From an uncultured Verrucomicrobiota bacterium (GTDB lineage Bacteria > Verrucomicrobiota > Verrucomicrobiia > Limisphaerales > UBA9464): a stretch of DNA of 37,989 nucleotides. Positions 7,805 through 17,226 of this stretch are shown here, piece by piece; position 1 is the stretch's first letter; each line of letters opens with the position of its first letter. Under the pieces are notes generated by a model. That model was not told the DNA's origin. It searched no databases and worked only from the letters and a program-made list of their open reading frames with translations. The stretch lies in contig CAIRNV010000270.1 of assembly GCA_903880005.1 (NCBI GenBank), positions 1 to 37,989 of the forward strand. Reading direction: 5' to 3'. The position numbers and the translations under genes are program-made.

Positions 7805-9133
7805 ATGTTGCTGCAAGAAATCCTACCCCTGTTGCCCGGTGCGCGGTGCGATGCCTCGCGGCTGCGGCGTGCCCCGGGCCGGGAGCTTCGCGGCGTGTCG
7901 GTCGATCCACGCCAATCCGGGCCGGGCATGGTGTTCGTCTCGTTGCCGGAGCGGTCGCGAAGCAACCCCTTCGAGGCCTGCGCGGCCCGTGACCGGGGCG
8001 CCCGCGTCGTCGTCCGGGAGCGGTCGGACCCGGCCGGTGCCCCCACGGGGATGGTGTGCATCGAGGTGGACGACGCCCGTCGGGCCTACGGGCTGCTGGC
8101 GTCCGCGCTTCATGGGGATCCATCGCGTCGCATGACGGTGGTGGGTGTGGCGGGCGAGCCGGGCTGGCGCGAGCGAGTGGCGGGGCTGGCCTCGGCATTG
8201 CTGACGGCCTTGGGCGAGCGGTGCGCGTGGTTCTCGGGACGCGCGCTCGTATCGGGCGAGCGCAGGCTTCCTTGGGAGGCGATGGGCGTGGAGGCCGGGC
8301 GAGTGCAGGCGGAGATGGAGCGCCACGTGGCGGCCGGCGGGGGCGCGTGCGTGCTGGAGCTCGGGACGGGCGGGCTCGGCATGGAGGCCGTGCACGGCGT
8401 GGAGTTTCGGATGTTGCGGGAGGCGGCCCCGGGCGTCTCGGGCGGTCTTGAGATGCAGCGGTTGTCGGCGAGGGGGACGATGGCTCGGTGGGATGGACCG
8501 GGTCGTGGGCGCACGGTCCTCACGCCGTTGGTGGGGCGATCGCAGGCGTCGGCGCTGGGGCAGGCGCTCGCCTTGGTGTCCGACCTTGGGTTTGAGACGG
8601 CGCGGTTGGTTTCTGCGACGTCGGGGTTGCAGGGATTGCCGGGCTGGATGCAGACGGTCCTCGCGGGCCAACGGTTTGGGGTGTTGGTGGACGGTGCGGA
8701 TGCGCCGACGTCGCTGGCGGAGGCCTTGGCCGATGCGCGGGAGCTGGGCTCGGGCCGGATCGTGCTCGTGACGGGGCCGCGGCCCGGACTGGGGGAGGAT
8801 GCATGCCGCGAGCTGGCCCGGGTGGCGGGCCGGGGGGCCGACGACGTGGTGGTGACGGCGGATGACTTGGACCCCGCGGGATGGGCGGAGCATGGGCCGT
8901 CGTTTGCGGCGACGGTGGCATCCATGGGCGGCACGACGTGCTGCGAGCCGGACCGTCACCGGGCCGTGGCGCGGGCCTTGCGCATGGCGGGTCCGCGCGA
9001 TGTCTTGCTGTTGGCGGGGAAGGGGCGGCGCCCGGTGCAGGTTTCGGGGCTGACCCGGGTTCCGTGGGACGACGCGGCCCATGCCCGGGCCGCGTTGGCG
9101 GCGATGGGGCATGTCGGGGGAGGATGGGATTGA
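7805..9133 (+). CDS. MurE-like protein, catalytically degenerate (predicted pseudoenzyme)
   Basis: MurE-type N-domain (LRGVSVDPRQSGPGMVFVSLP) and MurE position, but P-loop replaced by GVAGEPGWRERVA; other motifs lost; intact 442-codon frame. Confidence 0.8.
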   Translation: MLLQEILPLLPGARCDASRLRRAPGRELRGVSVDPRQSGPGMVFVSLPERSRSNPFEACAARDRGARVVVRERSDPAGAPTGMVCIEVDDARRAYGLLASALHGDPSRRMTVVGVAGEPGWRERVAGLASALLTALGERCAWFSGRALVSGERRLPWEAMGVEAGRVQAEMERHVAAGGGACVLELGTGGLGMEAVHGVEFRMLREAAPGVSGGLEMQRLSARGTMARWDGPGRGRTVLTPLVGRSQASALGQALALVSDLGFETARLVSATSGLQGLPGWMQTVLAGQRFGVLVDGADAPTSLAEALADARELGSGRIVLVTGPRPGLGEDACRELARVAGRGADDVVVTADDLDPAGWAEHGPSFAATVASMGGTTCCEPDRHRAVARALRMAGPRDVLLLAGKGRRPVQVSGLTRVPWDDAAHARAALAAMGHVGGGWD

Positions 9134-10527
9134 TGGACGCGCGCGACATGGGTTGGTGCGTCCGTGCGCTCGGCGCGGCGCTGGTTCAGGGGGCTGCGGG
9201 CAAGGCCGTGACGGGGGTGAGCACGGATTCTCGTCGGGCTGGGCCCGGCGACGTCTTCGTGGCGTTGCGCGGCGAGCGTTTTGACGGGCACGACTACGTC
9301 GATGAGGTCGCGCGTCGTGGGGTGGCCGGGGTGGTGGTGTCGATGGGTTTCGCCGGGAGTGTTCCGGGCGACGTGGCGGTGTTGAGGACGGACGACACGC
9401 GTGCGGCGTTGGGCAGGATGGCGGCGGCGTACCGTGGCGAGCTGGGAGCGACGGTGGTGGCGGTGGCGGGGTCGAATGGGAAGACGACGACGAAGGAATT
9501 GCTGGCGCGGGTGCTGGGGACGGCGGGGCCGGTTTGGTGGAGCGCGGCGAGCTTCAACAACGACGTGGGGGTGCCGTTGAGCCTGATGGCCGGCGCGGGC
9601 ACGGACCGCGTGGGGATCCTGGAGGCGGGCACGAATCACCCGGGCGAGCTGGCGCCCTTGCTGCGCATGATGCGGCCGCAGGTGGGCGTGCTTACGAGCA
9701 TCGGGCGGGAACACCTGGAGTTCTTCGGGGACGAGTCGGGCGTGGCGCGCGAGGAGGGTGCCTTGGCCGAGTCGTTGGGCGTCGATGGGCTTTTGGCGTT
9801 GCAGGGCGACGGGCCGTTTGCGGACGGGATTGCGGCGCGGTGCGCCGGGCGGGTGCTCCGGTTTGGTTGGTCGGCCTCCAATGACTGGCGGGTGGTGTCG
9901 TCGCGGAGCCTGTGGGAGGGGGAGGAGTTCGAGGTGGCGGGCGGCGGGGCGGGTTGGGACGGGACGTGGCGCGTCGGGGTGCCTGGGCGGGCGATGGCGT
10001 CGAATGCCACGGCGGCGTTGGTGGTGGCTAAGGAGCTGGGCGTGGAGCCGGGGGCGGCTCGGGAGGCGCTGGCGGGATTTCGCGCGCCGGAGCGGCGGAT
10101 GGCGGTGCGGGAGGCGGGCGGGGTTCGGATCCTGGACGACTGCTACAACGCGAACGCCGACTCCGTGGCGTCGGCGCTGGAGACGTTTTCGAGGCTGCCT
10201 TGCTTGGGCAGGAAGGTGGCGGTGCTTGGGGACATGGCGGAGCTGGGAGGGGCGAGCGAGGCGGCGCACGCGGAGGCCGGGGAACGGGCGGCGGCGAGCG
10301 TGGATGCGTTGGTTGCGGTGGGGCGTTGGTCCGGGGTGATGGCGTTGGCCGCGCGCGGGGCGGGGATGGAAATGGCGATGGCGTGCGAGGACGTGGACGG
10401 GGCGTTGGCGTGGCTGGAGGGGAGCTTGAGGGAGGGGGACGCGATGTTGGTGAAGGGTTCGCGGTCGTCGCGCATGGAGCGCGTGACGGAGGGGTGGGTT
10501 CTCAAGGCTGGGGGTGCGGCATGCTGA
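9133..10527 (+). CDS. murF: UDP-N-acetylmuramoyl-tripeptide--D-alanyl-D-alanine ligase
   Basis: VSTDSRRAGPGDVFVALRGERFDGHDYV, VVAVAGSNGKTTTKELL, SFNNDVGVPLSLM, EAGTNHPGEL, DDCYNANADS; ATG overlaps the upstream stop. Confidence 0.95.
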   Translation: MDARDMGWCVRALGAALVQGAAGKAVTGVSTDSRRAGPGDVFVALRGERFDGHDYVDEVARRGVAGVVVSMGFAGSVPGDVAVLRTDDTRAALGRMAAAYRGELGATVVAVAGSNGKTTTKELLARVLGTAGPVWWSAASFNNDVGVPLSLMAGAGTDRVGILEAGTNHPGELAPLLRMMRPQVGVLTSIGREHLEFFGDESGVAREEGALAESLGVDGLLALQGDGPFADGIAARCAGRVLRFGWSASNDWRVVSSRSLWEGEEFEVAGGGAGWDGTWRVGVPGRAMASNATAALVVAKELGVEPGAAREALAGFRAPERRMAVREAGGVRILDDCYNANADSVASALETFSRLPCLGRKVAVLGDMAELGGASEAAHAEAGERAAASVDALVAVGRWSGVMALAARGAGMEMAMACEDVDGALAWLEGSLREGDAMLVKGSRSSRMERVTEGWVLKAGGAAC

Positions 10528-11657
10528 CGTACCTGGCGGACTGGCTGCCGCAGGCGCCGTGGTCGCTGTTGCGGTATGTGACGGTGCGCGCCGGGGGCGC
10601 CTTGGTGACGGCGTTGTTGATGTCGTGGTGGCTGGGGCCCCGCATGATCGAGTGGCTTCGCGATTTGAAGTTCCGGCAGGAATACCGGCCGAAGGACGCG
10701 GGCGGGGCGGGGGACGTGACGGGGGCGGCGGATGACCGCGCGAAGCGGGGGACGCCGACGATGGGCGGGATCTTGGTGGTGCTGACGCTGGACGTGGCGG
10801 CGTTGATGTGGGCGAGGCCGGGGCCGCTGGTGGTGCTGGTGTTGCTGGTGCTCCTGGCGTTCGCGGGATTGGGGTTGTACGACGACTGGACGAAGGTCTC
10901 GCGGCAGAACGCGGAGGGCGTCTCGGGGCGGCTCAAGCTGGCGGTGCAGTTCTTGGTGGCGGGCGGGGTGGTGGCGTACCTGTGGGCGTTGCCCTCGACG
11001 GAGAAGTTGGTGACGGAGCTGCACGTGCCGTTCGTGCCGGCGCGGCTGGCCTACTGGTCCGGAGGGTTGGCGGCGGCGTTGGCATTGGCGACGAGCCTCC
11101 TGACCATCGTGGGATCCAGCAACGCGGTGAACCTGACGGACGGGATGGATGGCCTGGCGATCGGGTGCACGATTCTGTGCGCTTCGGTGTTGATGGTGTT
11201 CTGCTACGTGGCGGGGCATGCGGAGATCGCGCGGTACCTGTTGGTGCCGCGGGTGCCGGGCGCCGGGGAGCTGGCGGTGGTTTGCGCGGCGATGGTGGGG
11301 TCGGGCCTTGGCTTCTGGTGGTTCAACTGTCATCCGGCGCAGGTGTTCATGGGCGACACGGGAAGCCTTGCGCTGGGGGGTGCCCTGGGGACGGTGGCGG
11401 TGGCGGTGCATCAGCCGCTGATGCTGTTGTTGGCGGGCGGGGTGTTCGTGGCGGAGGCGTTGAGCGTGGTGTTGCAGGTGGGGTGGTTCAAGTACACGCG
11501 CCGCCGCACGGGACAGGGCCGGCGCATCCTGTTGATGTCGCCCTTGCACCATCACTTCCGGAAGAAGGGTTGGTCGGAGACCAAGGTGGTCACGCGGTTC
11601 TACATCGCGGGGATCCTGTGCGCGGTGGTTGCCTTGAGCACGCTGAAGATTCGATGA
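10521..11657 (+). CDS. mraY: Phospho-N-acetylmuramoyl-pentapeptide-transferase
   Basis: GTPTMGG, GLYDDWTK, NAVNLTDGMDGLAIG, VFMGDTGSLALGG, MSPLHHHFRKKGWSETKVV. Confidence 0.97.
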   Translation: MLTYLADWLPQAPWSLLRYVTVRAGGALVTALLMSWWLGPRMIEWLRDLKFRQEYRPKDAGGAGDVTGAADDRAKRGTPTMGGILVVLTLDVAALMWARPGPLVVLVLLVLLAFAGLGLYDDWTKVSRQNAEGVSGRLKLAVQFLVAGGVVAYLWALPSTEKLVTELHVPFVPARLAYWSGGLAAALALATSLLTIVGSSNAVNLTDGMDGLAIGCTILCASVLMVFCYVAGHAEIARYLLVPRVPGAGELAVVCAAMVGSGLGFWWFNCHPAQVFMGDTGSLALGGALGTVAVAVHQPLMLLLAGGVFVAEALSVVLQVGWFKYTRRRTGQGRRILLMSPLHHHFRKKGWSETKVVTRFYIAGILCAVVALSTLKIR

Positions 11658-12006
11658 GCCCGACGACCCCCATCGCTGCCGCCGTGGCTGGAAGGCGTCC
11701 TTGCACGTGCTGCCCCGGGCCGATACAACGGCGTGGTGCAGGGGCGTGGCAAGCGCCCGGCATGGCGGTGCGTGCGGCGGCACCGTTCGGCGCGGATGCA
11801 ATCATGAATCAACCGGTCCCCGGCCAGGTGCCCCGACGGGCGCGATGGGCGGGGGCCAGGACATTTTTCCTCGCGGGTAGCGAGGGACTTCCCGCTGGTG
11901 TCAGCCGGAAAAGATTTCGCCTCGGCCTCCCATGGGGAGGGGCCGGGGTGGAAACGCGAAACCAATCCCATCCCCTGGGGGACGCCCTCGAGCGTCCCGA
12001 GCATCC

Positions 12007-12933
12007 ATGAGCACCCCGAATCCACTCGCCCCGCAAGGCTCCCTGCTGGAGAAGCAGGGGCGCGGGCGTTCCACGTTCCAGATCATCGGCTTCATCGGAG
12101 CGCTGCACGTCTTCGTGTTGTGCGCGTTCCTTTGGATTGGCTGCAAGCAGGACAAGCCGGCCGTCGGGGCTGGCGGGCCTGAGGCGGGCCTGCCTGGCCA
12201 GGACGCCGGACTGCCCCCCGTGACCGAGCCCCCAGCGATCGCCGACCCTGGCTCCACCAATCCCGTCGTGGCTCCTTCCACGAACCCGCCGGCCTTCCCG
12301 GCACCGGGCGTGGGGGTTGCGGTGGGCTCGCCGCCCGTCGCCGTGCCCGGCCCCGGCAACCCGCCGGTGACGGCCCCGACGCTCCCGGACTCGGTGCCTC
12401 CCGTGGCGGTCCCTGGGACGGGCGCCGAAGCAGGCGCCGCGCCGGCCTCGGAACACAAGGTCGCGCAGTCTGAAACCGGGGCGGCGATCGCCAAGAAGTA
12501 CGGGGTGAGCGTCAAGGCGTTGACGGCGGCAAACCCGAACGTGAACTGGAACCGGTTGAAGATCGGCCAGGTCCTGGCGATTCCCGCGCCCGCCGCCAAG
12601 GCGGCTGACGCGCCGGCTCCCGGAGCCCCGGCAGGGGCGGCGGCCAGCGGGTCGGCCACCGGTGGCACGGCGGAGGGCGGTTCCACCTACACGGTTCGTC
12701 CGGGCGACACGGGCTCCAAGATTGCGAAGAAGGTGGGCGTTGCCTGGCGCAAGATTCGGGACCTCAACGGGCTGTCCTCGGACAACCTGAAGCCGGGCCA
12801 GAAGCTCAACATCCCCGCGAAGGGCGCGGCGTCGGGCCCGGCGGGCGGCGACGCCCCGGTTCCGGCCGCGCCGACGGTTCCGGACAGCGCGGTTCCCGTC
12901 GTGCAGCCGTTGCCCTCGACGGGCGGGCGGTAG
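12007..12933 (+). CDS. Membrane-anchored protein with two LysM domains
   Basis: TM (IIGFIGALHVFVLCAFLWIGC), Pro/Ala linker, LysM-like EHKVAQSETGAAIAKKYGVSVKALTAANPN...LKIGQVLAIP and STYTVRPGDTGSKIAKKVGVAWRKIRDLNGLSSDNLKPGQKLNIP. Confidence 0.9.
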   Translation: MSTPNPLAPQGSLLEKQGRGRSTFQIIGFIGALHVFVLCAFLWIGCKQDKPAVGAGGPEAGLPGQDAGLPPVTEPPAIADPGSTNPVVAPSTNPPAFPAPGVGVAVGSPPVAVPGPGNPPVTAPTLPDSVPPVAVPGTGAEAGAAPASEHKVAQSETGAAIAKKYGVSVKALTAANPNVNWNRLKIGQVLAIPAPAAKAADAPAPGAPAGAAASGSATGGTAEGGSTYTVRPGDTGSKIAKKVGVAWRKIRDLNGLSSDNLKPGQKLNIPAKGAASGPAGGDAPVPAAPTVPDSAVPVVQPLPSTGGR

Positions 12934-13011
12934 GGAAGGCCTGGAGGCGAGGCCCGGCGTCGCGTGCCGAGAGGGGCGCGGCGCCGGGTGTGGGTGCGGG
13001 GCGGCCATGGC

Positions 13012-14166
13012 ATGGCGATGAAGACCTGGTTGATGCTCTTGTTGCTGGCGGTGGGATCATTGGTGGCCCTGAGCCTGACGGTGCTGACGAGCGCGACGCT
13101 CCTGGACGCCCGGCCTGGCATGACGGTGACGAGCCAATGGGCGGCGTGCGTGGCGGGCGTGGCGTTGCTGCTGGGGGCGGCCTCGATGGATTATCGCCGT
13201 TGGTCGCGCCTGGCGTGGCCGTTGCTGGGGGTGACGCTGGTGTTGCTGGCGTTGGTCTTGGTGTTTGGCCGTGAGATCAACGGGGCGCGACGGTGGTTGT
13301 GGGGCGTGCAACCGGCCGAGATGGCGAAGCTGGCATTGATCATCGTCCTCTCCCTTCATGGCGCGCGGAACGCGGCGTCGATGGGCCGGGTGCGGACCTT
13401 CCTCTGGGGGGCGTTCGTGCTGGCGGGGCCGTTGGTGGCGTTGGTGTTGATGGAGCCGGACCGCGGCACCGGGGCCTTGCTGCTGGCGTTGACCTTGATG
13501 CTTCTTCTGCTGGCCGGGGCCAGTTGGTGGATGGTGGCGGGCCCGGCCGTCCTGGGTGCGGCGGCGCTGACGACCATGATCGTCGTGAGCCCCATGGCGC
13601 GCGACCGGATCGAGGCATGGTTGCATCCCGAGGCCAACCCGAAGGCCCACTTCCAGGTGCGACGCGGGCTGCTGGCGTTTGGATCCGGCGGCGTGGAGGG
13701 GACGGGGCTGGGGAAGGGCACGATGAAGTTCTCGGTGCCGGAGGTGCGGACGGATTTCATCCTGCCGGCGGTGGGGGAGGAGCTGGGCCTGACGTTCACG
13801 TTGGCCGTGGTGACGGCGTACCTGGTGATCTTGTGGGCGGGCACGTCCATTGCCCTGCGTGCGCCGGATGACTTCGGGCGGCTCATGGCCTCGGGCATCA
13901 CGTTCCTGATTGCGATGCAGGCGGTGATCAACATCGGGGTGGTGACGAGCGTGTTTCCCAACAAGGGGATGCCCCTGCCATTTGTGAGCCGCGGGGGGTC
14001 CAACCTGATCGTGTTGCTGACGATGGTGGGCATCCTGGCCGCGATTGCCCGGGCGGCGGACGAGGAGGGAGAGGAGCCTCGTGGAAAGGCCGACGCGGCG
14101 AGGCCCTCCCGCGTGCGGCGCCGCAACCCGTTTGGCAGGGACGACGAATGGGTGGGGGCCGCATGA
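13012..14166 (+). CDS. ftsW: SEDS-family division protein / PG polymerase FtsW
   Basis: GREINGARRWL, QPAEMAKLALI, MEPDRGTGALL, RTDFILPAVGEELG, LPFVSRGGSNLIVLL. Confidence 0.95.
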   Translation: MAMKTWLMLLLLAVGSLVALSLTVLTSATLLDARPGMTVTSQWAACVAGVALLLGAASMDYRRWSRLAWPLLGVTLVLLALVLVFGREINGARRWLWGVQPAEMAKLALIIVLSLHGARNAASMGRVRTFLWGAFVLAGPLVALVLMEPDRGTGALLLALTLMLLLLAGASWWMVAGPAVLGAAALTTMIVVSPMARDRIEAWLHPEANPKAHFQVRRGLLAFGSGGVEGTGLGKGTMKFSVPEVRTDFILPAVGEELGLTFTLAVVTAYLVILWAGTSIALRAPDDFGRLMASGITFLIAMQAVINIGVVTSVFPNKGMPLPFVSRGGSNLIVLLTMVGILAAIARAADEEGEEPRGKADAARPSRVRRRNPFGRDDEWVGAA

Positions 14167-15329
14167 GCCTCGGGGACGTGCGGGACATCCACGTCGCGAT
14201 CGCGTGTGGCGGCACGGGCGGCCACCTGTTTCCCGGGCTGGCTGTCGGGCGCGAGCTGCGGTCGCGGGGCGTGGGCGTGACCTTGCTGGTGTCGCCCAAG
14301 GCCGTGGATCGGGAGGCGGTGACGGGGGTGGCGGACGTGCCGGTGGCCGTGCTACCGGCCGTCGGCTTGCAAGGGAGGAACTACCTGGGGTTTGCCTTGG
14401 CCGTCCTGAGGTCGTGCAGGGAGGCACGCCGGTTGTTCCGTCGGATTCGTCCATCGGCGGTCCTTGGAATGGGCGGGTTCATGTCCGTGCCGCCCATCCT
14501 GGTGGGGCGATGGATGGGTTGCGTGACGGCCTTGCATGAGTCCAACACGGTTCCGGGACGTGCGAATCGTTGGTTGGGCCGGCGCGTGGACTTGGCTCTG
14601 GTGGGCTTCGAGGAGGCTTCGTCGCGATGGTCGGCGCGGGTCGTGGAAACGACGGGCACGCCGGTGCGCGAGGCCATTCGTCCGATGAACGCGGCGGCGT
14701 GCCGCCAGGAGTTGGGTCTCGACGCCGGGAGGCCGGTGTTGGCGGTGATGGGTGGGAGCCAGGGTGCGACGGGGTTGAACACGGCCGTGACGGCCGCCCT
14801 TCCCGCCATTGTGGCCCGCTGGCCCGCGTTGCAATTCATCCACCTTTGCGGCCACCGCGACCTTGCGGCCGTGCGCAAGGCGCACGAGGCGGCCGGCGCG
14901 AGGTCCGTGGTGGAGGCGTTCACGAGCCGGATGGAACGTGTGCTGGGGGCGACGACGCTGGCAGTCGCGCGCTCCGGGGCCTCGACGTTGGCGGAGTTTG
15001 CGGCGGCGGGCGTCCCGTCGGTGTTGATTCCATTCCCGGCCTCGATGGACGACCATCAACGCTTCAATGCGCGGGCGATGGAGCGGGCGGGGGCGGCCGA
15101 GGTGTTGGATCAAGGGGAGGCGACGCCGGAACGCCTGGTGGATGTCCTGGGCCGCACCTTGGATGACGAGGACGCACGCGGCCGCCGCGTGCGTGCGGCG
15201 ATGTCGTTGCACCGACCGGACGCGGCGCGACGCATGGCGGAGCGATTGCTGGCGTTGGCATGGGGGCGGCGACGCGGGGGCGCGGAGGCGGGCGCGTCGT
15301 CGGCGCGGGCGGCGGAGGGGTTGCCATGA
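14163..15329 (+). CDS. murG: Lipid I GlcNAc transferase MurG
   Basis: IACGGTGGHLFPGLAVGREL, GMGGFMSVPPILVG, HESNTVPGRANRWL, MGGSQGATGLN, ARSGASTLAEFAAAGVPSVLIPFP; ATGA overlap with ftsW. Confidence 0.96.
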   Translation: MSLGDVRDIHVAIACGGTGGHLFPGLAVGRELRSRGVGVTLLVSPKAVDREAVTGVADVPVAVLPAVGLQGRNYLGFALAVLRSCREARRLFRRIRPSAVLGMGGFMSVPPILVGRWMGCVTALHESNTVPGRANRWLGRRVDLALVGFEEASSRWSARVVETTGTPVREAIRPMNAAACRQELGLDAGRPVLAVMGGSQGATGLNTAVTAALPAIVARWPALQFIHLCGHRDLAAVRKAHEAAGARSVVEAFTSRMERVLGATTLAVARSGASTLAEFAAAGVPSVLIPFPASMDDHQRFNARAMERAGAAEVLDQGEATPERLVDVLGRTLDDEDARGRRVRAAMSLHRPDAARRMAERLLALAWGRRRGGAEAGASSARAAEGLP

Positions 15330-16321
15330 GCATGTTGAAGCTATCCGGGGAGGCCGTGGACGGGCTGCTGTGCGACGCGTTGGGACGTGCCGAGCGCATG
15401 GCCGACCTGCACCGGGACCTGGCCGGGGTGTTGTCGGCCGGGGCGGTCCTGCGACGGGACGAGCCGATGTCGAGGCGGACGACGCTTCGGGTGGGTGGCC
15501 CGGCGGACGTGTACGTGGAGCCTGCGACGGAAGGGGACCTTGGGGAGGCGTTGGGTCTGGCGATGGCGCATGGGGTTCCCGTGTTTGTCCTGGGGCGTGG
15601 GTCGAACTTGCTGGTGCGGGATGGAGGGCTGAGGGCGTTGGTGGTGTCGTTGGCGCAGCCGGCGTTTGCCCGGGTGGAGCGGGTGGAGGGGCGGCTTCGG
15701 TGTGGGGCGGGGGCGTCGTTGCGGCAGGTGGCGTTGGCGGCGCGGGACGCCGGGCTGACGGGGCTGGAATTCCTGGAGGGGATTCCGGGCAGCGTGGGCG
15801 GGGCCCTTCGGATGAACGCCGGGGCGATGGGCGGTTGGATGTTCGACGTGGTGGAGACCTTGAGGTTCATGGATGCGCAGGGCGTGGTGCAGGAGGTGCC
15901 CGGGGCCGAGGCGGGGGCGGGGTATCGGGAATGCCCGATGTTGCGGACGCACGTGGCGCTGGGGGCGGTGCTGAAGGGGAGCCCGGCCGGCCGCGCGGAG
16001 ATCGAGGCGCGGTTGGCGGACAGCAACCGGAAGCGGTGGACGAGCCAGCCGAAGCAGCCGAGCGCGGGTTGCACGTTCAAGAACCCGCGTCCGGATCTTC
16101 CGGCGGGGCGGTTGATCGACGAGCTGGGGTTGAAGGGATTGCGGGTGGGGGACGCGATGGTGTCGGACGTTCACGCCAACTTCTTCGTGAACCTCGGCCG
16201 TGCGACGGCGGCGGATGTCCTGGAGCTGGTGCGACAAGTGCGCGAGCGGGCCCGGCTGGAGCGCGGGGTCGAGCTGGAGGCGGAGGTGGAGATCGTGGGG
16301 GAGGAGGCGACGGCGCCATGA
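15326..16321 (+). CDS. murB: UDP-N-acetylenolpyruvoylglucosamine reductase
   Basis: TTLRVGGPADVYVEP, VLGRGSNLLVRDGGL, GLEFLEGIPGSVGGALRMNAGAMG, PSAGCTFKNP; ATGA overlap with murG. Confidence 0.96.
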   Translation: MSMLKLSGEAVDGLLCDALGRAERMADLHRDLAGVLSAGAVLRRDEPMSRRTTLRVGGPADVYVEPATEGDLGEALGLAMAHGVPVFVLGRGSNLLVRDGGLRALVVSLAQPAFARVERVEGRLRCGAGASLRQVALAARDAGLTGLEFLEGIPGSVGGALRMNAGAMGGWMFDVVETLRFMDAQGVVQEVPGAEAGAGYRECPMLRTHVALGAVLKGSPAGRAEIEARLADSNRKRWTSQPKQPSAGCTFKNPRPDLPAGRLIDELGLKGLRVGDAMVSDVHANFFVNLGRATAADVLELVRQVRERARLERGVELEAEVEIVGEEATAP

Positions 16322-17226
16322 AGCAGGTTGAGAGGATTGCGGTGTTGCGGGGCGGGCCGTCGGCGGAGCGCGAGGTCTCGCTGCGTTCGGGCGCGGCGGT
16401 GGCGCGGGCATTGGCCGCGTTGGGGCATGACGTGCGGGAGGTGGATCCCGAGCCGGGGCGGCTGGCATTGCCGCCGGGGACGACGGCGGCGTTTTTGGCG
16501 TTGCACGGGACGTATGGGGAGGACGGCCAGGTGCAGGCGGAATTGGAGGCGCTGGGGATCCCGTACACGGGATGCGGCGTGGAGGCATCGCGGCTTGCCT
16601 TTGACAAGGTGTTGACGCGGCAAGCCTGCGAGGCGGCGGGCGTGCCGGTGGCCCGCGGGCACGTCTTGGTGCGTGCGGACGAGGGCTGGCCGGAGGGGTG
16701 GCGGCCGCCCGTCGTGCTGAAGCCGTCCCGGCAAGGAAGCAGCGTGGGGTTGCAGTTCGTGGACGACGCGGGCGGGTGGGCGTCGGCGTTGGCCGAGGCG
16801 TTTCGCCATGGATCCGAGGTCCTGATGGAGGAACGGATCCTGGGTCGGGAGACGACGGTGGGCATCCTTGCGGGCGAGGCGTTGCCGGTGGTGGAGGTGC
16901 GCCCGCGTTCCGGGGCCTATGATTACCGCAACAAGTACACGCCGGGTGCGACGGAGTATTTTTGCCCGGCGGACCTTCCCTTGGCGGTGACGCAGGCGGT
17001 GCAAGGGGCGGCGTTGGGGGCGTTTCGGGCGGTGGGTGGCCGGGACTACGCGAGGGTGGACGTGATGGTGACGGGGGAGGGACGCCCGGTGGTGCTGGAG
17101 GTGAACACGTTGCCGGGGATGACGGAGACGAGCCTGCTGCCGAAGGCGGCGGCGGCGGCGGGGCTGGACTTTGGGGCGTTGTGCCAACGGTTGCTGTCGA
17201 TGGCGCTGGAGAGGAGGCGTCGGTGA
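16318..17226 (+). CDS. ddl: D-alanine--D-alanine ligase
   Basis: RIAVLRGGPSAEREVSLRSG, LALHGTYGEDGQVQAELE, VLKPSRQGSSVGL, YDYRNKYTPGATEYFCPA, LEVNTLPGMTETSLLPKAA. Confidence 0.96.
   Translation: MKQVERIAVLRGGPSAEREVSLRSGAAVARALAALGHDVREVDPEPGRLALPPGTTAAFLALHGTYGEDGQVQAELEALGIPYTGCGVEASRLAFDKVLTRQACEAAGVPVARGHVLVRADEGWPEGWRPPVVLKPSRQGSSVGLQFVDDAGGWASALAEAFRHGSEVLMEERILGRETTVGILAGEALPVVEVRPRSGAYDYRNKYTPGATEYFCPADLPLAVTQAVQGAALGAFRAVGGRDYARVDVMVTGEGRPVVLEVNTLPGMTETSLLPKAAAAAGLDFGALCQRLLSMALERRRR

Noticed and set aside
14163-16321. A hidden murC or murC fusion within murG, murB or ddl
   Set aside because: murG-murB-ddl are normal-length single-domain proteins linked by 4-nt overlaps; no GTHGKTTT-type motif in any of them.
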